Shown one piece after another: positions 7,889 to 17,500 of a DNA stretch of 64,000 nucleotides. Source of the DNA: CAISCU01 sp943361925. GTDB lineage: Bacteria > Bacteroidota > Bacteroidia > UKL13-3. The notes under the pieces were generated by a model that worked only from the letters and a program-made list of their open reading frames with translations, ran no database searches and was not told where the DNA came from. Position numbers and translations under genes: made by a program. The stretch lies in contig CALRIT020000013.1 of assembly GCA_943361925.1 (NCBI GenBank), forward strand, positions 1 through 64,000. The letters are read 5' to 3'. Position 1 is the first letter of the stretch. The number at the start of each line of letters is the position of its first letter.

Positions 7889-10800
7889 TTATTGAGCAAT
7901 AATCCTCAAGGTTTTAAATTGTTCTCCAATTCTTAATCTTACAAAATAAGCACCATGGCTAGAATGATGATTTTCTAAATTGAATTCCTGTTCATATTCA
8001 CCTGCGTTCAATTTTTCATTACTTATTAGTTTGCTTATCAGGTTGCCCATCATGTCGTAAACTTCTAAATCAACTTCTTCTGAATTTTGTAATTTGAACA
8101 CAATATTTGTTTTTCCAGAGAATGGATTTGGATAAGCAGCCAATCCATTTTTCATCATACCGAAATCTTCTAAACCAACAGAGTTAATGGTTAACATTAA
8201 ACTGCTATCGTTTTTGCAACCTTCGTTTGTACTGGTATATAAAACAACTTTGAATGTACCATTTGCGGCATATGAATGAGTCGCATTTTTCAAGAATGAT
8301 GCTTCGCCATCACCAAAATCCCAATAGTAATTTTGTGTTGCTGCTGCTGCATAAAAATCAACAGTTCCACCAATTGTTCTGGTTGTAAAGTAAGCACTTG
8401 GTCTACCAATTACAGTTACTTTTCTAAATGAAGTACTGCTGCAACTTGTGCTTAATACAGTTTCAGTTACCGTAACATATCCATCACCTTCCTGGTTCCA
8501 GATAACTGTTATTCTTTCAGTACCCGCGCCACTAATAATAGTTCCACCGGTAACTACCCAATCATAAGTTCTGTTTGTACTTGGAATCGTTCCATAAAAG
8601 CCGGTATCTCCTACACATCTTAATGTAGCACCTCCAATTAATGATTTAGGTGCATTGATTACATCAACTTCATACAAAGTACTTTCAGATGTACAACCGG
8701 TAGAAATCGAACTGTCTCTTAAACTAATTGAGCCTTTGCCTTTCACATTCCATAAAATATTAACCTCATTTGTACCTTGGCCTGTAAGGATGTTTCCACC
8801 ATCGATTTCCCAGATAAATACTTTGTCAGCATTACTTAAGGTTGTATAAAGTCCTTCTGTATTTAAACATACTGAAGCTGGTCCACTAATACCAGGAGCT
8901 GTATTAAGATTTTTCAATACCGGATATCCAACAGTAGTGGTGCTGCATCCAGCAATTGAATCTATTTCTTCCAGTGTAACACTTCCAATACCTGTACCTG
9001 TCCAAAATACAGTTAATCCATTTGAACCCTGACCAGCTAATATACTTCCACCAACAACAGTCCAATTATAATAATGACGAGGAACAAATGTTGTAAAGTA
9101 TACTGAACTTGAATTACTACAAACAGTTGCCGGTCCTGAAATTACAGGATTTGGTTTTGCAGCTATAACAATATCTATTGGAGTTGAATTTGCCTTACAA
9201 CCAGTATTGCTAACTGAATCTGTTAGTAAAATACTACCTGTTCCCGGTGTAGTCCAGCTTACAGAAATATTTGCTGTGTTTTGTCCTGATAAAATACTTC
9301 CATTACTAACATTCCATGTATAAAAATGATCTGTTTCAGGTAAGATGCTGTAAACTTCTGTTGAGCCTTCACATAAAGTATCATTCCCAGTAATTTTTGG
9401 AATATTTATTTTGTTTAAATTGATGTTTAGAATATCTGAATTTATTGCACATCCTGAGGTATTGTTAGAATCTCTAACTGTAATTGCACCTGTAGGTGAG
9501 CCTCCATTCCAATGAATAACAACTTCAGTGTCTCCCTTATTACTAAAGAAACTTCCGCCACTAATTGCCCAAGTAAAGGTATGTCCTGGTTTGTTTATTA
9601 TTGTATATGTACCATATTCATTTTCGCACAAATTTGTTAGGCCAGAAATACTTGGTTTAATTACCGGGCTTATTGAAACATTAAATAATGAAGAAATCGC
9701 TTTACAAGAACTGCCAACTACGGAATCTAACACAGTAAGTGTTCCATTAGTAGTTGTATTGTCCCATCTAACAGTTAAAATAGCTGTTCCTTGTCCGTTT
9801 ACAATAGTACCTCCTGTTATTTCCCAATTATATACTCTTGAATTGTTGAATTCAATTGAATAATTAAATTCATCTAAACCACAAACAGATGTTCTTCCGA
9901 CTATAATTGGATTTGGTGTTTTATTGATTTGAACCAAATATGGAGTGGTTGATTGTTTACACCCTGTTGAAATAATTGAGTCCATCACAATTATACTTCC
10001 ATTTTTTGGTCCGGCACTTGTTGTATCCCATTTGATGCTAAGGTTACCTGTTCCTTGACCACTTATTATTTCTCCAGCAACAACTGTCCATTTGTAATAA
10101 TGTCCAGCTGTTTCTAAAGTGGTATATGTAGTTATAGACTCCGAACAAACCATTTGGTCTCCGCTTAAAACAGGATCAGGTGAACCATTAATTGTTACTT
10201 CAAATACGCTTGAAGTGCCATTACAACCTGTTGTAACCAATGAATCTTTTACTCTTAATGTTCCTAAGCCTGTATTGTTCCATAAAACACCAATTGATGA
10301 ACCACCTTGCCCAGAAATAATTGTACCATTGGTAACAGACCAGGTATAGATTTTATTTTCATCATAAGGAACACTATAAAATCCGGCAACGTTTTTACAA
10401 ATTGGATTAGTGCCAGTAATACTAAGTGGGGTATATGGATTGATATAAACAGTATCAAGAGTGCTTGTAGCAAAACAACCAGTCAGTTTAACTGAATCTT
10501 TAACTTGAATTAAGCCTTTACCTAAAGATCCCCAAGTAACTCGAATACTATCAGTTCCTTGACCAGAAATTATCGTTCCACCTGAAATTGTCCATGTAAA
10601 TCTCGAAACACTTGTATCTCCTGAAACTGTATAGGTAGCAAAACTATTATCACAAGTAGTTTTTGGTCCATTAATCTCCGGTGTATTATTAATCAATACG
10701 TACAGGTTTTTAGTTAATGAACTTACACAGCCATCCGTATTTTGGATGTCTAATTTTACTGTTTGAATACCGGCATTATTAAAGCTTTTGCTGGCAATTG

Positions 10801-13800
10801 AATCTGTACTTTGGAATAAATCACTATAAGTCCAGATTCTTTGTAATACCGGAGTAATTTGTCTAGTTGTATCGGTAAAGGTAAATGAGTTACCATTGAA
10901 ACATTGTGTTGAATCATTCACTGTAAATCCAATCTTTGGCAATGCCTTAATCCCAACAGTTAAAGGAATTGAATTTGCAGCACATCCGGTTATGGTATTT
11001 GAGTCTCTTAAAATTACAGTTCCGGAAGATGCACTTCCCCAAGTTACCAATAACTCTTCATTATTTGTGCCTGAAATTGTGGTAATATTTCCTCCAATAA
11101 CTGACCATGAATGTATTTCGTTTGCACTAGTTAAGGCTAAATAAGTACCTGTGGTTGTAGCGCAAACTGGATTGGTTTCATTAACTATTATAGGAATTGG
11201 ATTTGATAATACTTCAACAGTAAATTCTTTTGAAGTTCCACAACCTCCAGCTTTTTCTAAAATTAATGTTACTTTATAGGTTCCAGGTGTAGAGTAAGTT
11301 TTTGTTGCTATAGAATCAATTGCAATTGTTCCATCACCAAAATCCCAACGACGGAATAATGTTTCACCCGGATTTGAAGAGATATCTGTAAACTGGAAAA
11401 CATTATTACTTATACATTGAATAGTATCTCCTTTTATAAAGTCGATATTCAAATTTGAATTATTGGTAATATGAACATTCACGGTTCCAGCACTGCATTC
11501 TCCAAGATTGGTATTTGCATATCTTCTGACACTTAAGCTTACACTAGTATCTTTAGCAGTTTGAATATTGATAGAACTTGTAGATTCACCTGTTGACCAA
11601 TTATAAAAGAAATTTTGTTCTTCAATTTCTAATATTCCATAAATACCATCAAAACAAGGATTAACAGAATTTGTATCTTTATCATCAAAACTTTTCCATT
11701 TACCAGAAGAGGCGCAGTTGTTTCCAAACATAAATACATTGTCTTTTGGTGAACTCATTGGCTCATTGATATCCCAGTTACTGTATAATAAGGTATCACA
11801 GTTCATCCAGTTATGATAACCATCTGTATTTCTAAATAAGCCTAACCATGAATTTTGAGGGATTATATTTTTGATGAAATTCTGCTCATTTACATCATTA
11901 ATGCAAGCAAGGTGACCACCATTTTGTAAGGCATTGATAGCAGCTGAACTCCAGTCGCTGCTAACATCTGATTGGTAATAATGATGACCTCTATATTCTC
12001 CTAAGTAAGTATAACCTATGATTGATTGTCCTGCCGAATAATTGGTTATTGCCGGAGCACCAAATGGATTACAATAAGTTTCTCTGAAAGGAATTAGTTC
12101 AATACTTGCTCCCGGACAAATATTTGTATCATTAACTTCAAATGTAAATCCTGCTTTATCGTGGTAAAAACTATCAACTCCAAAACAAGTTCCTAATGCC
12201 AGTTCTACAGCTCCATAATGCCAGCCCGGATTATAAATCTCCGCTTGCTGTGTAGTTGCTCCTGTGCTCCATACATATGAATTGTATCCCGGAGGTAAGT
12301 TTAATAAAGTTGAATATTTTTTACAATTATAAAAAGTATCTTCTGTAAAAATCTCCATTGGAGTTTGACCTGTATAAGCAGTTACTTGCACCGTGTCATA
12401 GCAAAAGTCATTGCCAACCGGCACTTGAATCCAGTAAGAATTAACTCCAAGAGCAGGAGTAACAGTGATGTTTTGAGCACTATCTCCATTTGACCAGATT
12501 AATTTTGATGCTTTTCTTAATTCAATCTGGATATTATCTACCGACCAGCTTTCATCACAAATTGTTTGATTGCCAGGTAAGTCGTTTAAACCTCCAACCC
12601 ATGATAAATCAAGTTTACCACTTGAGTGAGCAAAGGTTTTTGTTATAGTGTATCTGGTTGTTTTTGAGGTATTGGTACAACGTCTTGATAAGTTATTTTT
12701 CGAAGCATCATTTTCAGCAGGATATAAACCCGGTATTCCTGAGTTAGAATAAGTTTGCTGACAACTTGGTGTATTTGAAAAACTTGCTTCCATGGCAATT
12801 TTATTGCCGCCATAAAATTTAAAGATGTCTTTTCCTCCTGATGAACATTCGCCTTCCCAAGTATCGTGTATGTATAGGTCGAAAGTTACTCGTGCCGAAT
12901 CATGGTTTGGCAATGATGTAGCTAAATAAACTAATGAATCATTATAAAATGGACCTAGAACATTTGTTGAATTAAAGTTGAATGAAATTTGTTGATTCCA
13001 ACCTGAAAAAGGAGAGGTTTCGAAATTTTGTTCACTTTGATTTTGATAAGCCAAAGGAGCAACAGGACCTCTTAAAGTTACACTCGAACCTAAACAAACA
13101 GTTGTGTCTTCATTTTTAATTTGTGCATTTGCTAAGCTAACATAAACACTATCCATTCCGGAACAACTACCCGGTGCAATTCCAGAAACATAATACCATC
13201 CGGGATTTCCTGAACTATTTACTTGTATAGATGAACTGCTGGCACCTGTACTCCAAGCATAACTGCTTAATCCACTTAAAGCATTGATAGAAATTTCATC
13301 AGCATCACAAACTTTAATACTATCTGAACTAATTAAGTTTGTTAAATCCCAGATGTTCACATTCACAACGTCAGTACAAGTTTTTCCAAATTGTTGAACA
13401 AACAACATGATAGATTGTGATGTATTTGGTGATATAGTAATGGTTGGAATAGTATCTCCAGTGCTCCAGGTATATCCTACATTACTTTCTTCATCAAATT
13501 CAACTAAACCAAATATGCTTTGAAAACAAGGGTCAGGATTGTTTAAATTATCATTTACAATATTTTCCCATTTATAGCCATCGGTACAAGAACTTCCTCT
13601 CATAAATACATAGTTTTCGCCACTTGTTGTTGATGGAGAAGCTGCAACGGTAGACCAGTTTGTATAGGTAAAATTATCACAATTCGACCAACGGAACGAT
13701 TGATTGTCAGCCGGACGGTATAGGCCTAACCATAAGTTTGTGTTGGCTAAAGCTCCACTCGATTTAATGAAATTCATTTCAGAGCTATCATTAATGGTGG

Positions 13801-14317
13801 CAAGGTATCCGCCCGTACTTTGTGCTAATTGTGCCGCAGCAAGCCAAGTTCCTGCATTTGTGATTTTATAATAATAATGGCCATTATATGAACCGATAAA
13901 AAGAAAATTACTTCCTAAACTTTGTCCATTTATCTTGTGTCTGGCAGGAGTCCCAAATGGCCCGCAATCAAATCTTGGAAACGCATTCAACTGAACTGTT
14001 TTTCCAGAACAAATAGTTGTGTCTGATTCTAGAATATTTGCACTGCCAAATTGAACATAAACAGAGTCACTGCTGGATCCCGTAAAATCAGTTACCGTAC
14101 ATTTTACCCAACCATTTTTTGTAACCCTAGTAAAAAACAGTGTATCACCTGTACTCCATAAATATTGGGGATAGGTCATGGGTGCTACAATATTGGTAAA
14201 GGAATTGTTGCATACCAGAATGGAATCTGCACCTAAATCCAATGTTGTAATTGCCTTAACTTCTGAACTTAAAAGTGAAAAAAGTGGAAGTAAAAAAGCG
14301 AGTATTATTTTTTTCAT
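7889..14317 (-). CDS. Giant T9SS-secreted protein with two C-type-lectin-like domains and PKD/Ig-like repeats
   Basis: 2142 residues with a Sec signal peptide (about residues 1-22). In order: an Ig-like segment with YLWSTGDT; a C-type-lectin-like domain at about 126-276 (HYYYKI, WLAAAQLAQSTGGYLATI, LWLGLYR, WSNCD); further S-T-G-D/A-type Ig segments; a second lectin-like domain at about 752-896 (HHYYQS, GGHLACI, WLGLFR, NWMNCD); a PKD domain with WDFGDGT near 975; ten tandem PKD/Ig-like repeats of 83-88 residues between about 1040 and 1972, with another PKD-like segment after the first; a last PKD domain (YWDFGDGEASF); and a type A T9SS sorting domain (AAYPNPFSGKTNIVF to the C-terminal LRIIAQ). 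It should cross the outer membrane through the T9SS and stay on the surface or be released. Adhesion or glycan binding is likely from the lectin folds but not proven. Monocistronic, with a strong terminator after it. Confidence 0.9.
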   Translation of the reverse strand: MKKIILAFLLPLFSLLSSEVKAITTLDLGADSILVCNNSFTNIVAPMTYPQYLWSTGDTLFFTRVTKNGWVKCTVTDFTGSSSDSVYVQFGSANILESDTTICSGKTVQLNAFPRFDCGPFGTPARHKINGQSLGSNFLFIGSYNGHYYYKITNAGTWLAAAQLAQSTGGYLATINDSSEMNFIKSSGALANTNLWLGLYRPADNQSFRWSNCDNFTYTNWSTVAASPSTTSGENYVFMRGSSCTDGYKWENIVNDNLNNPDPCFQSIFGLVEFDEESNVGYTWSTGDTIPTITISPNTSQSIMLFVQQFGKTCTDVVNVNIWDLTNLISSDSIKVCDADEISINALSGLSSYAWSTGASSSSIQVNSSGNPGWYYVSGIAPGSCSGMDSVYVSLANAQIKNEDTTVCLGSSVTLRGPVAPLAYQNQSEQNFETSPFSGWNQQISFNFNSTNVLGPFYNDSLVYLATSLPNHDSARVTFDLYIHDTWEGECSSGGKDIFKFYGGNKIAMEASFSNTPSCQQTYSNSGIPGLYPAENDASKNNLSRRCTNTSKTTRYTITKTFAHSSGKLDLSWVGGLNDLPGNQTICDESWSVDNIQIELRKASKLIWSNGDSAQNITVTPALGVNSYWIQVPVGNDFCYDTVQVTAYTGQTPMEIFTEDTFYNCKKYSTLLNLPPGYNSYVWSTGATTQQAEIYNPGWHYGAVELALGTCFGVDSFYHDKAGFTFEVNDTNICPGASIELIPFRETYCNPFGAPAITNYSAGQSIIGYTYLGEYRGHHYYQSDVSSDWSSAAINALQNGGHLACINDVNEQNFIKNIIPQNSWLGLFRNTDGYHNWMNCDTLLYSNWDINEPMSSPKDNVFMFGNNCASSGKWKSFDDKDTNSVNPCFDGIYGILEIEEQNFFYNWSTGESTSSINIQTAKDTSVSLSVRRYANTNLGECSAGTVNVHITNNSNLNIDFIKGDTIQCISNNVFQFTDISSNPGETLFRRWDFGDGTIAIDSIATKTYSTPGTYKVTLILEKAGGCGTSKEFTVEVLSNPIPIIVNETNPVCATTTGTYLALTSANEIHSWSVIGGNITTISGTNNEELLVTWGSASSGTVILRDSNTITGCAANSIPLTVGIKALPKIGFTVNDSTQCFNGNSFTFTDTTRQITPVLQRIWTYSDLFQSTDSIASKSFNNAGIQTVKLDIQNTDGCVSSLTKNLYVLINNTPEINGPKTTCDNSFATYTVSGDTSVSRFTWTISGGTIISGQGTDSIRVTWGSLGKGLIQVKDSVKLTGCFATSTLDTVYINPYTPLSITGTNPICKNVAGFYSVPYDENKIYTWSVTNGTIISGQGGSSIGVLWNNTGLGTLRVKDSLVTTGCNGTSSVFEVTINGSPDPVLSGDQMVCSESITTYTTLETAGHYYKWTVVAGEIISGQGTGNLSIKWDTTSAGPKNGSIIVMDSIISTGCKQSTTPYLVQINKTPNPIIVGRTSVCGLDEFNYSIEFNNSRVYNWEITGGTIVNGQGTAILTVRWDNTTTNGTLTVLDSVVGSSCKAISSLFNVSISPVIKPSISGLTNLCENEYGTYTIINKPGHTFTWAISGGSFFSNKGDTEVVIHWNGGSPTGAITVRDSNNTSGCAINSDILNINLNKINIPKITGNDTLCEGSTEVYSILPETDHFYTWNVSNGSILSGQNTANISVSWTTPGTGSILLTDSVSNTGCKANSTPIDIVIAAKPNPVISGPATVCSNSSSVYFTTFVPRHYYNWTVVGGSILAGQGSNGLTVFWTGTGIGSVTLEEIDSIAGCSTTTVGYPVLKNLNTAPGISGPASVCLNTEGLYTTLSNADKVFIWEIDGGNILTGQGTNEVNILWNVKGKGSISLRDSSISTGCTSESTLYEVDVINAPKSLIGGATLRCVGDTGFYGTIPSTNRTYDWVVTGGTIISGAGTERITVIWNQEGDGYVTVTETVLSTSCSSTSFRKVTVIGRPSAYFTTRTIGGTVDFYAAAATQNYYWDFGDGEASFLKNATHSYAANGTFKVVLYTSTNEGCKNDSSLMLTINSVGLEDFGMMKNGLAAYPNPFSGKTNIVFKLQNSEEVDLEVYDMMGNLISKLISNEKLNAGEYEQEFNLENHHSSHGAYFVRLRIGEQFKTLRIIAQ
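8400..11190 (-). repeat. Ten tandem PKD/Ig-like repeat units
   Basis: Within the giant secreted protein, ten units of about 83-88 codons share the pattern I-x-G-x-x-x-V/L-C, then Y-x-W-x-V/I-x-G-G-x-I-x-x-G-Q-G, then I-x-V-x-W, and D-S-x-x-x-x-G-C. One Cys near the start and one near the end of every unit suggest a disulphide per domain. One divergent PKD-like segment (around 10690-10920) follows the first unit. The units have diverged enough at DNA level not to be recent exact duplications. Confidence 0.8.
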
Positions 14318-14573
14318 GAGTAATTATTTATCAACTTGACTTGCAGTTTATTAGACGCTACTAATTTAAACTATTATTCCTTCAATAATTCTTAGTTTTT
14401 GCCCATTTTGTTGTGGAAACTCCTTTTTTTCTTATTTGTTGATTGTCTGAGAGTTTTATTCAATTTAGGACTTTTTTAGCCTTATTGTTTCTTAATTTTT
14501 TATGTAAAATCAAATTATCAATACCTACACATTAATCTCGTTTTTTCATGTTTAATTGCAGTATTAAAATAAA
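14318..14573. other. Divergent intergenic region
   Basis: 256 bases between the start codons of the giant surface protein (minus) and the helicase-nuclease (plus). I see no TAnnTTTG box in proper position, no strong hairpin and no small coding frame; it presumably carries both promoters. Confidence 0.5.
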
Positions 14574-17500
14574 ATGGATAATTCAATTCAGAAATTAATA
14601 GATAATTCAAGGAAGGAATTGCTTGATTTTAGCATGAGAAATCCTTTGTTGAACAATAGATTGCCAAAATCAAAAGGGCTTAGTTTGATTTGTAATCAAC
14701 CGGATTTGGTTTTTAATATTTTGGTTAATGAAAAACGCTCCATTGGTTTTAAACAAAAAAGTGCAACAAACCTTCAAACTGAAATTCCTGTTCTTTCCGA
14801 AAATTCAGAAGTCAAAACATCTAGGAGTGCTCAGTTTAAATTTGAAACAACTGAATCAGAAATTTATCTTCATAAGCGTTTACTTTCAACCTACAATACC
14901 GCTCAATCAATAATAGAGGAACAAGGAGTTAATATACTTTTTATTTCTTTTGGAATGTTAAGTTGGCTTGAAGATGAGTCGAGCCAGGAATTTAGAAATG
15001 CTCCTTTAATTTTACTTCCCGTTAAAATTGTAAGGAAGGATGCTAAAGATCAATTTCAAGTGTCTTATTCTGAAGCAGATTATGGGGTTAATGTTTCTTT
15101 GAAAGCAAAATTAAAATCAGATTTTGGAATTGAATTACCGGAATTTGATGATGAAATTAATTTACCATTTGTCAACTATTTTAATGAAATAAATAAACTG
15201 ATTCAGCACAAAGACCGCTGGAGATTGGAGGCTTATAAAACAGAATTGGGCTTCTTCTCATTTGGTAAATTTTTAATTTATAATGATTTAGATTCATCAC
15301 TTTGGCCGGATGATAAAAAACCTTTCAACCATGATGTAATTAAAGGATTATTTGGAGAAGGATTTAATCTTTCAGCTTTCCCTTCTGATGATACTTTTAT
15401 AGATAAACATTCTAAAGTTGACGAGCTTTTTCAGGTTGTTGATGCTGATAGTAGTCAGGTTCTTAATTTATTGGAAGTTCACTCCGGAAAACATCTCGTA
15501 ATTCAAGGTCCTCCGGGAACAGGTAAATCACAAACTATAACCAACATCATTGGAAATGCAATTGGACAAGGAAAGAAGGTTTTGTTTGTTGCTGAAAAAA
15601 TGGCTGCTCTTGAAGTGGTTAAAAGAAGGATGGATATGTGTGGTCTTGGTGAAGCTTGCCTTGAATTGCACAGTCATAAAGCCAATAAAAAAGATTTATT
15701 ATCCGAACTTAAACGGGTTTTAGAAATTGGGAAACCTAAAACATCTCATCTGGAAGCTGAACTCTCTTTATTAAACAAAAGAAAGGATGAACTCAACGCA
15801 TATAGTGATGCAGTAAATTCTGAAGTGGCCGGAAGTCGTTTGAGTTTTCATCAAATTATAGGAATGCTTCTTTCGATAAGAGAATCAACCAAAAATATAA
15901 AATTGCCCGAATTACCTCATGCAGAATTAGCTAAATTAGATGCTGATTTGTATAGAGAAGCTTCCGATTTGCTTGATGGGATTGAAAGTAAACTCAAAGA
16001 AATAGGATCACCTAAAAATTTAACATTTTATGGCTCCACGCATAAATCTGTTCTGCCAAAACAAATCACACAAATTAAAGAAGCGTCAGAGATATTATTC
16101 AATTCATTTAATCAATTAGTCAAAAAACAGCATTCCATTTTTGAGTTTTATAATTTAACTAAACCAGAAATTTTTAAAGATGCTTTACACCTTTGTAAAC
16201 TTCTTGATTTTATAGCCAATTCACCTGATTTATCTGAGTTAAATATCAGCAACAAAAAATGGTTGAATGAAAACCAAAATTTAGTTGAATTAATTGAAGC
16301 CGGTTTAAAGTTTGAATCATTTACCGAAACTGTTTTAGTTAAGTTTAAAGAAGAAGTTTTAACTCAGGATTGGACAGAGGTAAAACAAATTTATGAAGCA
16401 CATGGTGAAAAGTGGTACAAGTTTTTAATCAGCGATTTTAGAAATGCCAGGAAACTCTTTTTATCTTATTCTAAAACGATTCAAAAGCCTGAACATGCAG
16501 AGATTCCGGGTATAATTGATGAAATAATTTTAGCTCAAAAGAACAATCAAATTATTAAGAATTTTGATTCTTTGGCAGCTGAATTATTTCAAGCTAAATG
16601 GAAATCAAATACAAGAAGTTTTAATGAGTTAAAATTGCTCAATTTAGCAATGTTTAATTTGTATCAACTCAATTTTCAACCGGATGTTTTTAATGTAATT
16701 CATTCGGATAAAGCGGTTGCCAATCAATTAAAAACTGAATATGAACAACTGCATTTTGAGTTTAAACAAGCACTTGAAAATTGGAAGAACCTAACGGCAT
16801 TTGATGAATCAATAAAAGGTTTGATTGGTGAAATGAAAACCTCTGATATCGAATTATGGTTTAGAAATCTAGCTCCTCATTCTCAGGAATTTTCATTGGT
16901 TTGTAGTTGGAATATTACATTGGAATTAATTGAGGAAAGGAATTTAAATTATATCATTCCAATTTGTTTGGATTGGGATTTGGCTTCTGAATACTTAAGG
17001 TTAAGTTTTAAAAATGCCTGGTTGGAAACGATGTTTGAAAAGGCTTTAAATTCAAATGAAATTTTAAAACGATTTGATAGAAACCGACATGAAGAATTGA
17101 TTTCTAAGTTTAAAGAAGAAGATAAACTAAACTTTCAACTCAATCGGGCTAGGGCTTCTTTAACTCATTTTAATGCACTACCGAATGTAATGGCGGGTGG
17201 ACAAATGATGGTTTTAAGAACCGAGATGAATAAAAAAATCCGACACCTACCACTTCGAAAATTAATTGAACAAGCTGGTTTAGCTATTCAAGATATAAAG
17301 CCGGTTTTTATGATGAGTCCAATGTCGATTGCTACTTATATACCTCCCGGATTATTGAATTTTGATTTGGTTATTTTTGATGAAGCCTCACAAGTAAAAC
17401 CTGTTGAAGCTTTGGGAGCTATTTTAAGAGGTAAGCAATTAGTTGTAGTTGGTGATTCAAAACAATTACCACCAACAAATTTCTTTGAAACTATTTCAGA

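Noticed and set aside
8655..11144. Several plus-strand open frames opposite the giant surface gene
   Set aside because: They follow the repeat periodicity of the minus-strand gene, lack start signals and have compositions expected of antisense frames.
8400..11190. A CRISPR array or exact DNA tandem repeat
   Set aside because: The periodicity is in the protein (about 83-88 codons) and the DNA units are strongly diverged. There are no short identical repeats with unique spacers here or elsewhere in the window.
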